Source: Thalassotalea loyana (GTDB lineage Bacteria; Pseudomonadota; Gammaproteobacteria; Enterobacterales; Alteromonadaceae). Taken from it: a DNA stretch of 64,000 bases. Where the stretch lies: assembly GCF_030161435.1 (NCBI RefSeq), contig NZ_BSSV01000001.1, forward strand, positions 1,054,001-1,118,000, read 5' to 3'. Made by a program: the position numbers and the translations under genes. Numbering within the stretch: the first letter of the stretch is position 1; each line of letters opens with the position of its first letter. Below are positions 45,035 to 53,575 of the stretch, one piece after another. Below the pieces are notes generated by a model that saw only the letters and a program-made list of their open reading frames with translations, searched no databases and was not told the DNA's origin.

Positions 45035-46118
45035 TCATATTACCATCGAGTAAGTTGTATTTTTTCAAATACCCTCGAAGTTGATGATAAGTTAACTCAA
45101 GTGCTTCTGCTGTTTTTTTCTGATTAAATTGATTAGCAGCCAACGCTGAGTTAATCAACTGAATTTCATGCTCTTGAGATAGTTTTTTCAATGATACTGG
45201 AAACTTATAATCTTGTGGAGCACTTTGTGTAACTTGGGTAACCGGTGCCTCTGGTTGAGTGGTCGGTTGAACGTTTTGTGCCGACTCCTGCGATTGGCTA
45301 ACTCGGTCATGCGTTTTCACCCGAGAAGTTGGGCGATAAGGCGATTCAAACGGATCAATCACTAACTCATGTACTGGCAAATGAGGATTGTTACAACGGT
45401 AAACACTGCGTTCAACAACATTTTTTAATTCACGAATATTACCTGGCCAGTCGTATTCAAGCATCATTTTGCGTGCTTTTTCAGTAAAACCGCTAAATAA
45501 TTCAAATTCCAGTTCTCGTGCCATATTGATTGCAAAATGTTCGGCTAATACCATAATGTCGTCTGGACGCTCTCTTAGCGGAGGTAGCGTGATTACATCA
45601 AAAGCGAGCCTATCGAGTAAATCAGCACGAAACTCACCTTTGTCCGCTAAAGTCGGTAAATCTTCGTTAGTCGCAGCAATTAATCGACAATCTGTTTTCA
45701 AGGTTCTTGAACCGCCAACGCGTTCAAATTCGCCGTATTCAACAACGCGTAACAACTTTTCTTGGATGAGACCTGATGTGTTAGCAATTTCATCAAGAAA
45801 TAACGTTCCAAGATGAGCGCGTTCAAATCGACCTTCATGTCGTTTGTTGGCACCAGTAAAAGCGCCACTCTCGTAACCGAACAGCTCACTTTCTAGTAAA
45901 TTTTCATTTAATGCAGCACAATTGAGCTTTAAATAGTTTTGCTCCCAACGTTTAGATAGGTAGTGTAAACGGGCTGCAATAAGCTCTTTACCAGTCCCTC
46001 GTTCCCCAATGATTAATACAGGTTTGCTCAACGGAGCAATTTGAGAAATTTGCTCTAATACTTCGAGAAAACTATTTGATTGACCAATTAAATTATCTTG
46101 TTGTTGAAAACGTGCCAT
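45021..46118 (-). CDS. pspF: Phage shock protein operon activator PspF
   Basis: A sigma-54 enhancer-binding protein without a receiver domain; PspA inhibits it until envelope stress. The 365-residue protein starts directly with the AAA+ domain: Walker A GERGTGKE, the sigma-54 loop GAFTGA, LFLDEIAN. A Gln/Thr/Pro-rich linker of about 45 residues (about 270-315) makes it longer than the 325-residue E. coli protein. It ends with a Fis-type helix-turn-helix (NQKKTAEALELTYHQLRGYL). It is divergent from pspA, the classical arrangement. Confidence 0.94.
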   Translation of the reverse strand: MARFQQQDNLIGQSNSFLEVLEQISQIAPLSKPVLIIGERGTGKELIAARLHYLSKRWEQNYLKLNCAALNENLLESELFGYESGAFTGANKRHEGRFERAHLGTLFLDEIANTSGLIQEKLLRVVEYGEFERVGGSRTLKTDCRLIAATNEDLPTLADKGEFRADLLDRLAFDVITLPPLRERPDDIMVLAEHFAINMARELEFELFSGFTEKARKMMLEYDWPGNIRELKNVVERSVYRCNNPHLPVHELVIDPFESPYRPTSRVKTHDRVSQSQESAQNVQPTTQPEAPVTQVTQSAPQDYKFPVSLKKLSQEHEIQLINSALAANQFNQKKTAEALELTYHQLRGYLKKYNLLDGNMNEED

Positions 46119-46245
46119 CCTAGAACCTAATTATTGGTTTTTTTAACTAACAGTTAGTCTATTTGATTAATCAGATATAATGAAGAGTTTTTTAAAATAA
46201 AGTTAAAATTCTTTTAAAACAGTAATTTAGGGTTGGTTTTTAATG

Positions 46246-46262
46246 TTGGCGCAGAATCTGTA
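46246..46262 (+). promoter_or_regulatory. Sigma-54 promoter candidate for pspABC
   Basis: TTGGCGCAGAATCTGTA against the consensus TTGGCAC, five bases, TTGCA. The -24 GG and spacing are right; the -12 element has GT instead of GC. It lies about 50 bases before pspA, where PspF-dependent transcription should begin. Confidence 0.6.
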
Positions 46263-46313
46263 TGTAAGTTGGCAAGCGTAAAATTAACAGATTGAAAAGT
46301 AGAGGAAGTCATT

Positions 46314-46982
46314 ATGGGTATTTTTTCACGTTTTACTGACATCATTAATGCTAATATCAATAACTTATTAGATAAAGCAGAAGATCCGGCGAAAATGGTG
46401 CGTCTTATTATCCAAGAAATGGAAGACACACTTGTAGAAGTAAGATCTTCATCAGCAAAAACACTTGCTGACAAAAAAGACTTACAACGTCAAATTACAA
46501 GATTCCAGCGCGATGCCGAGCAATGGCAAGAAAAAGCTGAGTTAGCGTTAAGCAAAGAAAGAGACGATTTAGCACGTGCAGCGCTAGTTGAAAAGAACAA
46601 GTGTAATGAAGCTGCGCAAGCGATGAGTGAAGAGCTAGAACATGTTGATGAGCACATGGCGAAATTGCAAGATGAAATCACACAATTGCAAGAGAAATTA
46701 GCTGATGCAAAAGCTCGTCAAAAAGCAATTATTATGCGAGAAAAGACTGCTAGTTCACGCTTGAAAGTGAAAAGCAAGATCGACAGCGATAAAGTGAATG
46801 ATGCATTAAGCCGATTTGATCGCTATGAGCGCAAAATTGATGATATTGAAGCACAAGTTGAATCTTATGATCTAGGTGCCAAGTCATTAGCTGATGAAAT
46901 TGCGGATTTAGAGTCAGCCGAACAAGTTGACGATGAATTAGCAGAATTAAAAGCTAAAATGAAAAAGTCTGACAAGTCTTAA
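46314..46982 (+). CDS. pspA: Phage shock protein A (PspA)
   Basis: A 222-residue, almost wholly helical coiled-coil protein of the PspA/IM30 (bacterial ESCRT-III) family. It binds stressed inner membrane and inhibits PspF in unstressed cells. The N-terminal amphipathic helix GIFSRFTDIINANINNLLDK and EDPAKMVRLIIQEMEDTLVE are characteristic. AGAGGAAG precedes the ATG. It is the first gene of pspABC. Confidence 0.96.
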   Translation: MGIFSRFTDIINANINNLLDKAEDPAKMVRLIIQEMEDTLVEVRSSSAKTLADKKDLQRQITRFQRDAEQWQEKAELALSKERDDLARAALVEKNKCNEAAQAMSEELEHVDEHMAKLQDEITQLQEKLADAKARQKAIIMREKTASSRLKVKSKIDSDKVNDALSRFDRYERKIDDIEAQVESYDLGAKSLADEIADLESAEQVDDELAELKAKMKKSDKS

Positions 46983-47007
46983 TTAACACTTACATAAGGA
47001 GAACAAC

Positions 47008-47241
47008 ATGGAAGAGATCATCATGGCCCCGGTTATCATCTTTATGGTTATAGTGGCACCAATTTGGTTGATACTACATTACCGAAGCAAACGTCAGATG
47101 AGCCAGGGATTAAGCGAGGAAGAATATCAGCAGTTACAAGATTTATCTGAAATGGCTGATAGTATGGCAGAACGCATCCATACGCTAGAAGCGATATTAG
47201 ATGCTGAAACCCCTGAATGGAGAAACAAACATGGCAAGTAA
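47008..47241 (+). CDS. pspB: Phage shock protein B (PspB)
   Basis: A 77-residue protein with one N-terminal membrane helix (PVIIFMVIVAPIWLILHY) and a cytoplasmic amphipathic coiled coil. It works with PspC in relieving PspA inhibition of PspF. AAGGAG sits upstream of the ATG. Its 3' end overlaps pspC by 11 bases. Confidence 0.94.
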   Translation: MEEIIMAPVIIFMVIVAPIWLILHYRSKRQMSQGLSEEEYQQLQDLSEMADSMAERIHTLEAILDAETPEWRNKHGK

Positions 47242-47677
47242 ACGCAAAGGTGAACTATTTCGTGACCCTAAAAACGGTAAGATAGCTGGTGTTTGTGCAG
47301 GGATTGCAGATTACTTTGGCTGGGAAACTTGGTTAGTGCGTATCTTTGCAGTTTCAGGAGTCTTATTAGGTGCAGGTTGGATTATTCTTATTTACATTGC
47401 TGGTTGGTTTATTTTAGATAAGAAGCCGGCTCAGCTTGTAAATAAATTTGAAACAAACAATGCGGCAAATGCAAATACAGTTGAGCAGCCTACAGATGAC
47501 ATTTTAGATGAGTCAATTAAAGTGAAAACTCGTATTTGGCAAGCAGGTGAACCACCAAGACAAGCGTTTTACGATATTCGTAAGAAGTATAGAAAGCTTG
47601 AAGGACAGCTGAGAACCATTGAAGAGTATGTTACTTCACCACAATTTACAGTAAGCCGAGAAATCAATAAGCTGTAA
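47231..47677 (+). CDS. pspC: Phage shock protein C (PspC)
   Basis: A 148-residue inner-membrane protein with the PspC domain (GELFRDPKNGKIAGVCAGIA, DYFGWETWLVRI, then a hydrophobic segment ending GWFILDKKP) and a cytoplasmic coiled-coil tail. It senses envelope stress together with PspB. The start ATG 47231 lies inside the end of pspB and has GGAG upstream; a longer frame beginning at 47201 is not needed. No pspD or pspE follows. Confidence 0.94.
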   Translation: MASKRKGELFRDPKNGKIAGVCAGIADYFGWETWLVRIFAVSGVLLGAGWIILIYIAGWFILDKKPAQLVNKFETNNAANANTVEQPTDDILDESIKVKTRIWQAGEPPRQAFYDIRKKYRKLEGQLRTIEEYVTSPQFTVSREINKL

Positions 47678-47691
47678 TTAAAAAAAGCTAT

Positions 47692-47724
47692 AAAAGAAAG
47701 CGACTTAGGTCGCTTTCTTTTTTT
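47692..47724 (+). terminator. Terminator after pspC
   Basis: Arms AAAGAAAGCGAC and GTCGCTTTCTTT around TTAG, then a T-run. ycjX follows after about 200 bases and therefore needs its own promoter, unlike a simple psp read-through. Confidence 0.88.
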
Positions 47725-47929
47725 CTAACCGGGCCTTACCTACTATCTTCGAGGCCAAAAACTAGCTAGTATTGGAGGCATAATTCATTCAGGATTGTTA
47801 AGGGTAAATCGAACTTGTGTTTTATTTTCAGCTTCACCAATGAGTCAGAAAGGTGGTAGGTTGATTAGTCAGAAAATCATGTTTGATAACGATTAACAGA
47901 TCCTAGTTTTGCAAATGAAATTTGAAGTA

Positions 47930-49363
47930 ATGAATAAAGCATCGATAGAAAAAAATTTGTTAAAGCTCAAAGGAAAAGCAGATGAGCTATTGCATCGTTC
48001 ATTTGACCAACAAGTGAATGTTGCCGTGACCGGTTTAAGTCGTTCAGGTAAAACAGCGTTTATCACCTCTTTGGTTAATCAACTTATTAGTGAGAACCAT
48101 CAATCTGAGCTTGCATTCTTTAGCCCAATCGCGCAACAAAGGTTTATTGCAGCCAAGCGTGTACCTCAACAGCATAATTTAGTGCCTCGATTTACTTATG
48201 ACGAAGGAATCGATAGTTTGAGTCATACACCACCGTCTTGGCCTGAGCCAACGAAAACGATTAGTGAGTTGAGACTTGCCGTTCGCTATCAACCCAATAA
48301 CTCTTTGTTAAAACTAGCGACAGATGTCGTTACCATGTATATCGACTTTACTGATTATCCAGGAGAGTGGTTATTAGATCTGCCGATGTTGAATCAGACT
48401 TATGAAGAATGGTCTGAACAAACGATGAGTTTGTTAACAAAAGAGCCTCGATTGTCCGCTGCTAGTGGGTTTATTGATGAAGTAAATGCGCTTGATCCAT
48501 TTGCTCCTATGGACGAACAAAAACTAGCTGAATTAGCAACTCAGTACACAGACTTGTTACATACCTTTAGAAATGAGCTGGGCTTATCAGTTATCCAGCC
48601 TGGCCGATTTATTCTTCCTGGCGATTTAGCCGGTGCGCCTATACTTCAATTCTTTCCTTTTACTCGATTTGACGCAATTGATAAAAATGATTATCAAAAT
48701 GCCGATAATGAGACAGTCATTGGCACGCTTCGAGCTCGCTTTACTGAATACAAAGCAAATGTCGTGAAAAAGTTTTATAAAAAATATTTTGTAAATTTTG
48801 ATCGTCAAATTGTCTTGTGTGACAGCTTAACTGCATTAAATCATGGCAAAGCAAGTTTTGATGACTTGCAACTAGCGATTTCAATGATTTTGGAGAGTTT
48901 TGATTATGGGAAATCGAGCTTGCTGAAGCGGCTGTTCTCTCCAAAAATAGATAAACTATTATTTGCTGCCACCAAGGCAGATCACGTAACACCAGATCAA
49001 CACGGTAATCTCGTTAAATTGCTCAATAAGATGGTCTATAAAAAGCGACATGAGTTGCATTATCAGTCGGTAGACGTGAAAACGCTAGCGCTCGCGTCCG
49101 TGCGGACAACGGCCGTAGGTAAAAGTAAATACCAAAACAAGGATATTAATGTCCTCAAAGGTAAACGTGCTGACGACGATAAAGTCATTACTGTTTTTCC
49201 CGGTAGTGTGCCAAGTGAAATACCTAACCAAGAACATTGGCAAAATAATCAATACAATTTTATTGAGTTTGCCCCATATACGCCGTTACAAGAACATCAA
49301 GCTTTACCGCATATCCGAATGGACCAAGCACTTGAGTTTTTGTTAGGAGACAAAATGCGATGA
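47930..49363 (+). CDS. ycjX: YcjX family GTP/ATP-binding protein (DUF463)
   Basis: A 477-residue P-loop protein of the YcjX family: VAVTGLSRSGKTAFITSLVN (Walker A), RFTYDEGIDSL, IDFTDYPGEWLLDLPMLNQT, LFAATKADHV. Its N terminus aligns best from ATG 47930; ATG 47915 and TTG 47909 are alternatives and none has a good Shine-Dalgarno sequence. YcjX and YcjF are PspF-regulon members in enterobacteria; their molecular role is not settled. It overlaps ycjF by four bases. Confidence 0.92.
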   Translation: MNKASIEKNLLKLKGKADELLHRSFDQQVNVAVTGLSRSGKTAFITSLVNQLISENHQSELAFFSPIAQQRFIAAKRVPQQHNLVPRFTYDEGIDSLSHTPPSWPEPTKTISELRLAVRYQPNNSLLKLATDVVTMYIDFTDYPGEWLLDLPMLNQTYEEWSEQTMSLLTKEPRLSAASGFIDEVNALDPFAPMDEQKLAELATQYTDLLHTFRNELGLSVIQPGRFILPGDLAGAPILQFFPFTRFDAIDKNDYQNADNETVIGTLRARFTEYKANVVKKFYKKYFVNFDRQIVLCDSLTALNHGKASFDDLQLAISMILESFDYGKSSLLKRLFSPKIDKLLFAATKADHVTPDQHGNLVKLLNKMVYKKRHELHYQSVDVKTLALASVRTTAVGKSKYQNKDINVLKGKRADDDKVITVFPGSVPSEIPNQEHWQNNQYNFIEFAPYTPLQEHQALPHIRMDQALEFLLGDKMR

Positions 49364-50397
49364 ATACTGAAAAAGAGCAGTTTCAACAACAAATACTTTT
49401 CGACGAGCAGAGTGTCGAGGCTGGTACTGATAATTTGCCTGAGTCAACGCCTAAAGCTGACACAGTATTTTTTGACAACAACGACTGGCAGGCCACAGAG
49501 CAAGATCTTCAAGAAATTGAGCAACAGATTGAGAAAAGAAGCGAAACCAGCTGGGGGATGCGAATTGGTCTCTCGGTGCTTATGTTAATTGTTGGTATCG
49601 AGGCTTTTGAATTTTTTAGTACGGGGTTTATTGATTCGCCAATTATCACTGGACTTTATGCCATTTTATTTGGCGTGATTACAGCCACAGTTGGCACTTC
49701 GTTTATAAAAGAGTTGACGGGTCTATCTCAGCTCAAGAAACAATTGAAAGTGCAACAGAAAGTAGTTGATATTAATCAAGGCTATCTGGAAGGACAGGCA
49801 GTAGATGTTTGTAAAAAGATCGCATCAAAACTCCCTTGTGATATAGCATTGCCATCAGAAGATGCATGGTTAAGCAAGGAGTATAAACACTTATCTGATG
49901 CAGAAATCATTCAGTTGTTTAACAAACAGGTGATGAGCGCCGTTGATCAAAAAGCGATGAATGAAATAGCAAAACACTCTAGTGAAACAATGATGATGGT
50001 TGCTATTAGTCCTATTGCTTTTATTGATATGTTGATCGTTTTTTGGCGCAACGTGTCCATGGTTGATCGTGTTGCAGGTCTTTATGGAATCAAACTTGGT
50101 TATTGGAGTCGTATCAAGTTAATTAGGGAAGTGTTGAAAAACATGATTTTTGCAGGTGCGACAGAGATTATTGCTGATGTGGGGGCTGAGATGATTGGCG
50201 CTGACTTACTCAGTAAACTGTCTGGTCGAGCTGCACAAGGTCTTGCGTCTGGCATGTTAACGGCAAGACTTGGTATTCGGACGGTTCACTTGTGTCGCCC
50301 ATTACCATTTAATCAAGATACGCCAAGCATTAATTCAGTTCGTCAGATCCTTGTCAGTAATTTAAAACAGCTTGTTTTGAATAAAGATAAGTCGTGA
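49360..50397 (+). CDS. ycjF: YcjF family membrane protein (DUF697)
   Basis: A 345-residue protein with an acidic, polar N terminus (about 1-65), two adjacent membrane segments (about 70-88 and 97-115), and a C-terminal DUF697 domain with hydrophobic stretches (SPIAFIDMLIVFWRNVSMVD, GLYGIKLGYWSRIKLIREVL). It is translationally coupled to ycjX (ATGA). The pair between psp and tyrR mirrors the E. coli order pspF-psp-ycjX-ycjF-tyrR. Confidence 0.92.
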   Translation: MNTEKEQFQQQILFDEQSVEAGTDNLPESTPKADTVFFDNNDWQATEQDLQEIEQQIEKRSETSWGMRIGLSVLMLIVGIEAFEFFSTGFIDSPIITGLYAILFGVITATVGTSFIKELTGLSQLKKQLKVQQKVVDINQGYLEGQAVDVCKKIASKLPCDIALPSEDAWLSKEYKHLSDAEIIQLFNKQVMSAVDQKAMNEIAKHSSETMMMVAISPIAFIDMLIVFWRNVSMVDRVAGLYGIKLGYWSRIKLIREVLKNMIFAGATEIIADVGAEMIGADLLSKLSGRAAQGLASGMLTARLGIRTVHLCRPLPFNQDTPSINSVRQILVSNLKQLVLNKDKS

Positions 50398-50408
50398 TAG
50401 TTGCCTGT

Positions 50409-50439
50409 TGTAAAAGTCGGTTGTATTAAATAATTTACA
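50409..50439 (+). promoter_or_regulatory. TyrR box(es) upstream of phhA
   Basis: TGTATT, six bases, TTTACA at 50422-50439 matches the TyrR box (TGTAAA, six bases, TTTACA) in 10 of 12 positions. A weaker overlapping copy, TGTAAA, six bases, TTGTAT, starts at 50409. TyrR activates phhA in Pseudomonas, so activation by Phe or Tyr is likely. Confidence 0.65.
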
Positions 50440-50581
50440 ATAATTTTATCTGATTAAAATTTAACCTAGACTATAAGGGTGATCTTATTTGGAGCCTTAG
50501 CATAAGATTAAGGGAACTAAAGTGGAACACCACACAAGTTATTAGCTACGAGCTAATACAATAATTATACAAGGTTACAAC

Positions 50582-51394
50582 ATGTCAAAGGCGACTAAAT
50601 ATGTTTCTAAAGCTGCCGACGAAAATGGTTTTATCCATTGGACAGATGAAGAAAACAGTATTTGGCAGGCATTAATTAAACGTCAGCTTCCATTAATGGA
50701 AGGGCGTGCCTGTGATGAGTTTATTCTCGGATTAGAAAAGTTAAATTTACCGTTAGATCGAGTACCTCAGTTAGCAGAAGTAAACGAAGTGTTACTCGCT
50801 ACTACAGGTTGGCGATGTGAGCAGGTTCCTGCGTTAATTGGGTTTGAAAAGTTCTTCCAGCTGTTGTCTGAAAAGAAATTCCCGGTTGCGACATTTATCC
50901 GCAGTAAAGAAGAATTTGATTACTTACAAGAACCTGACATTTTCCATGAGTTGTTTGGTCATTGCGCAATGCTTACTAATCCTGCATTTGCAAAGTTTAC
51001 TCAAGCATATGGAGAAATAGGACTAGCAGCGAGCAAAGAAGATAGAGTTTTCCTTGCTCGTCTATATTGGTTTACTGTCGAGTTTGGTTTAATGAAAACT
51101 AACGACGGCTTGCGCATATACGGTGGCGGTATTTTATCTTCACCAGGTGAAACAAAGTATGCGTTAGAAGAGGGTACAGCTGAACGTCGCTTCTTAACCA
51201 ATGAGGAACAGGTTGTTGATGTATTACGTACACCATATCGCATCGATATTATGCAACCAATTTACTTCATGATAGAAAAAATGAGTGATTTAGATGCAAT
51301 ACGCAATCTAGATCTGATGGCGTTAGTAGAACAGGCCAAAGCGTTGGGTTTACATAAACCTAAATTTCCACCAAAAGAAAAAATCGCAAGTTAA
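50582..51394 (+). CDS. phhA: Phenylalanine 4-hydroxylase PhhA
   Basis: A pterin-dependent iron monooxygenase converting phenylalanine to tyrosine. The 270-residue bacterial form has the iron ligands in DIFHELFGH and the glutamate in LYWFTVEFGL, plus YGGGILSSPGET. It lacks the regulatory ACT domain, as bacterial PhhA does. phhB follows 9 bases later and recycles its cofactor. Confidence 0.95.
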   Translation: MSKATKYVSKAADENGFIHWTDEENSIWQALIKRQLPLMEGRACDEFILGLEKLNLPLDRVPQLAEVNEVLLATTGWRCEQVPALIGFEKFFQLLSEKKFPVATFIRSKEEFDYLQEPDIFHELFGHCAMLTNPAFAKFTQAYGEIGLAASKEDRVFLARLYWFTVEFGLMKTNDGLRIYGGGILSSPGETKYALEEGTAERRFLTNEEQVVDVLRTPYRIDIMQPIYFMIEKMSDLDAIRNLDLMALVEQAKALGLHKPKFPPKEKIAS

Positions 51395-51403
51395 GGAAAT
51401 AGA

Positions 51404-51742
51404 ATGACTTCAACTTTATCGACCCAGCAATGTGAAGCATGTCACGTAGATGCTCCTAAAGTAACAGACGAAGAACTCTCACAATTTATGTCACAATTAC
51501 CTGACTGGGTACCAGAGGTACGTGATGGTGTAATGATGTTAGAACGCGTTTATAAATTTAAAAACTACAAACTAGCGTGGGCATTTGCTAATAAAGTATC
51601 TGAACTTGCAGAAGAAGAGTTTCATCACCCAGCAATTTTGCTTGAGTGGGGCAAGGTTACCGTAACTTGGTGGACTCATGCGATTCGTGGTTTACACAAA
51701 AATGACTTTATTTGTGCTGCGAAAACGGACTCACTTTTATAG
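51404..51742 (+). CDS. phhB: Pterin-4a-carbinolamine dehydratase PhhB
   Basis: Dehydrates the 4a-hydroxy-tetrahydrobiopterin formed by PhhA so that the cofactor can be reduced again. The 112-residue protein shows the active-site motif [21 protein letters not shown] (given here as overlapping parts [11 protein letters not shown] and VTVTWWTH). It is in an operon with phhA. Confidence 0.94.
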   Translation: MTSTLSTQQCEACHVDAPKVTDEELSQFMSQLPDWVPEVRDGVMMLERVYKFKNYKLAWAFANKVSELAEEEFHHPAILLEWGKVTVTWWTHAIRGLHKNDFICAAKTDSLL

Positions 51743-51770
51743 TTTTGTGAAACTTGAAATGTAATTTTAC

Positions 51771-51797
51771 AAAGCCTCCTTCAAAGGGGGCTTTTTT
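51771..51797 (+). terminator. Terminator after phhB
   Basis: Arms AAAGCCTCC and GGGGGCTTT (one wobble), then six T. tyrR starts 55 bases later from its own promoter. Confidence 0.82.
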
Positions 51798-51801
51798 ATT
51801 G

Positions 51802-51819
51802 CGTACAAAATAGTTTACA
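51802..51819 (+). promoter_or_regulatory. TyrR box upstream of tyrR (autoregulation)
   Basis: CGTACA, six bases, TTTACA against TGTAAA, six bases, TTTACA: 10 of 12 match. It lies between the phhB terminator and the tyrR start. Confidence 0.6.
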
Positions 51820-51852
51820 ATAGTGTTTTTGATTGTCTGGGTCTTAAAATAA

Positions 51853-53406
51853 ATGCGCTTAAAAATAACTTGTGAAGATAGATTAGGCATTGCACAGCAA
51901 GTGCTTGGAGTCTTTGTCGAACACAATATTAATATAAAAGGGATTGATACTGCGACTGTCGCGGGTCCCATTTTTGTTCACATACCTGATTTAGAATTTT
52001 CCGAATTGCAAAGCTTTATGCCTCAACTTCGCTTGATCGAAGGCGTTGTGGATGTTCAAACAACACCTTTTATGCCCTCTGAGTTAGAGCGTAATGAATT
52101 GTCTACCCTGGTGAAAACATTCCCGGACCCTTTCATTTCAATTGATGCGCGAGGCAGCATAAGAATTTTAAATGATGTTGCAAAAAATCTACTTAATGCC
52201 AAAGAGCAAACAGTGATCGGTGAGGGCGTTGGCCAATTTGTCAAAGGATTTAACTTCGCAAAATGGCTTGAGAGTGATGAAGTTTTAGCGCAAACAAGAC
52301 GTTTGAAGTTAAGTGACGAAGACTTCGTTGCAGATATATTGCCGATACATGTAGATGACAGTGAAGGAAATTCAGTACTTGCGGGCGCTGTTTTGATTTT
52401 AAAGTCGGAAGCACGACTTGGGCAGCAAATGAATGCATTTAAGCAATCAACGGAAAATAGCTTTACCGGTATCCAAGCGACGAGCGGCAGCATGAGAAAA
52501 GTTGTACGTGAAGCAAAGCGTATGGCGGTATTGGATTCTACAATGTTGATCAGTGGCGAAACGGGTACAGGTAAAGAGCTATTGGCACGTTCATGTCATC
52601 AAGCTAGTGAGCGTAGCGACCATCCTTTCATGACACTTAATTGTGCTGCATTACCAGACGAAGCAGCAGAAACTGAGTTATTTGGTATTGGAGCGTCATC
52701 GACGGAACAGGCCAAGAAGGGATTATTTGAGCAAGCTAATGGCGGAACGCTTTTCCTTGATGAAGTTGGAGAAATGTCGGCCAAGCTACAAACGAAGTTA
52801 CTGCGTGTTATCCAAGATGGCAGCTTTCGTCGAGTAGATGATGAAACTGAAATTAAGGTTGACGTGCGCATCATTAGTTCAACCAATAAAGATCTGCTTA
52901 ACATGGTCTCTTGTGGCGAGTTTCGTGAAGATTTGTACTATCGAATTAATGTCCTTGGTCTCAATGTACCGTCGTTGAGAGAGCGAAGAAGCGATATTAT
53001 CCCGCTGGCGGAACATTTCATCGCAAAGGCAAGTTATAACATTGGTCGCTTAAACGTTCGATTGTCTGATGATTGTCGAGAGTTTATTGAACACTATCCA
53101 TGGCCGGGCAATGTTCGTCAGCTGGAAAATGTATTGATTCGTGCGGTATCTTTAATGGAAGGTGAGCTCGTACAAACGCAATACCTTGAATTACCAGCGT
53201 ACACGAGAGAATACGGTTACCTCGAGCAGGAGTTTGAGGGAACGCTCGATGGTGCGGTGAAGAATTTTGAAGCCGATTTATTGAGAAAACTTTACCCTGC
53301 GTACCCAAGCACACGCCAGTTAGCCAAGAAACTTGGGTTAAGTCATACCGCGATTGCAAACAAGTTACGTGAATATGGCATCAACAAAAAGACGGTGAAA
53401 ATTTAG
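51853..53406 (+). CDS. tyrR: Aromatic amino-acid regulator TyrR
   Basis: A 517-residue regulator of aromatic amino-acid transport and metabolism. It has an N-terminal ACT domain (about 1-70; KITCEDRLGIAQQVLGVFVE), a PAS domain (about 80-180), an AAA+ domain (about 200-430, Walker A GETGTGKE, LFLDEVGEMS) and a C-terminal helix-turn-helix (STRQLAKKLGLSHTAIANKL). The sigma-54-contact GAFTGA loop is replaced (FGIGASSTEQA), as in all TyrR proteins, so it acts on sigma-70 promoters. Confidence 0.95.
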   Translation: MRLKITCEDRLGIAQQVLGVFVEHNINIKGIDTATVAGPIFVHIPDLEFSELQSFMPQLRLIEGVVDVQTTPFMPSELERNELSTLVKTFPDPFISIDARGSIRILNDVAKNLLNAKEQTVIGEGVGQFVKGFNFAKWLESDEVLAQTRRLKLSDEDFVADILPIHVDDSEGNSVLAGAVLILKSEARLGQQMNAFKQSTENSFTGIQATSGSMRKVVREAKRMAVLDSTMLISGETGTGKELLARSCHQASERSDHPFMTLNCAALPDEAAETELFGIGASSTEQAKKGLFEQANGGTLFLDEVGEMSAKLQTKLLRVIQDGSFRRVDDETEIKVDVRIISSTNKDLLNMVSCGEFREDLYYRINVLGLNVPSLRERRSDIIPLAEHFIAKASYNIGRLNVRLSDDCREFIEHYPWPGNVRQLENVLIRAVSLMEGELVQTQYLELPAYTREYGYLEQEFEGTLDGAVKNFEADLLRKLYPAYPSTRQLAKKLGLSHTAIANKLREYGINKKTVKI

Positions 53407-53437
53407 CATTATTCCTCGTATTTTCCTCGTCCTTGTA

Positions 53438-53481
53438 TGGGTGTAAAGAATTAATAACACAATTTCTGTGCTTTACACCCA
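53438..53481. promoter_or_regulatory. Long perfect inverted repeat upstream of the fumarylacetoacetase operon
   Basis: Arms TGGGTGTAAAG (53438-53448) and CTTTACACCCA (53471-53481), 11 bp perfect, 22 bases apart, with a smaller CACA/TGTG repeat inside. The arms contain the TyrR half-sites TGTAAA and TTTACA. There is no T-run. It is probably an operator, 95 bases before the gene. Confidence 0.55.
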
Positions 53482-53575
53482 AACGAATCTCTTCGCTGTA
53501 CTAGTATTTGTTTTAATAAGTCGTAGAATCAGCTTCAACTATTCTCATAAATAAAAAGAATTATTAGGACAGAGC

